Part shown: positions 6,558-6,572 of the stretch, one piece after another | How the letters are laid out: the number at the start of each line of letters is the position of its first letter | How positions within the stretch are numbered: position 1 is the stretch's first letter | Assembly (NCBI GenBank): GCA_002409145.1 | Contig: DHUL01000006.1 | Span: forward strand, 7,993 to 14,564 | Reading direction: 5' to 3' | Source: Bacteroidales bacterium UBA5235 | GTDB lineage: Bacteria > Bacteroidota > Bacteroidia > Bacteroidales > VadinHA17 | DNA length: 6,572 nucleotides | Notes under the pieces: generated by a model | Told to the model about the DNA's origin: nothing | What the model saw: the letters and a program-made list of their open reading frames with translations, nothing else | Database searches by the model: none | Program-made: the position numbers and the translations under genes

Positions 6558-6572
6558 AAAGATACGTCAATT

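Overview
The window looks like chromosomal DNA from a Bacteroidota member, probably of the Bacteroidia/Marinilabiliales kind. Three things point there. One protein is a secreted polysaccharide lyase ending in a type IX secretion (Por) C-terminal sorting domain. There are two lipoproteins and an outer-membrane barrel of Bacteroidota style. Most start codons lack a Shine-Dalgarno sequence and follow A/T-rich leaders. The taxonomic call is inference from protein style only. No rRNA, tRNA, CRISPR array, transposase or prophage gene was seen.

Layout. Positions 22-1709 (minus strand) hold a two-gene unit: an outer-membrane beta-barrel protein followed, with an ATGA overlap, by a PD40-repeat lipoprotein. 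A 215-base divergent spacer separates it from a plus-strand lipoprotein-type PQQ-dependent aldose sugar dehydrogenase (1925-3094). This gene converges on a minus-strand pair: type I glyceraldehyde-3-phosphate dehydrogenase (3733-4722) and, 22 bases downstream, an AhpD/carboxymuconolactone-decarboxylase-family protein with a CxxC motif (3255-3710). The convergent spacer (3095-3254) contains an imperfect tandem repeat of about 37-39 bases and a GC-rich hairpin. After a 272-base spacer with a possible terminator hairpin, the minus-strand gene at 4995-6557 encodes a PL9-type pectate lyase with its calcium ligands and catalytic lysine in place.

How the genes fit together. The barrel and PD40 lipoprotein are probably translated together and act in the envelope. 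The lyase is exported, probably to the cell surface or medium, and would attack pectin-like polymers. The PQQ dehydrogenase would oxidise aldoses in the periplasm. GAPDH is cytoplasmic glycolysis, and the CxxC protein beside it may be a peroxide or thiol-redox partner. No single pathway ties all six genes together, and I see no convincing novel multi-gene system. The points most worth a second look are the tandem repeat, a GGCAGTCGG motif directly after two stop codons, the altered active-site signature of GAPDH and its pairing with an AhpD-like protein, and the lyase's C-terminal tail beyond the sorting domain.
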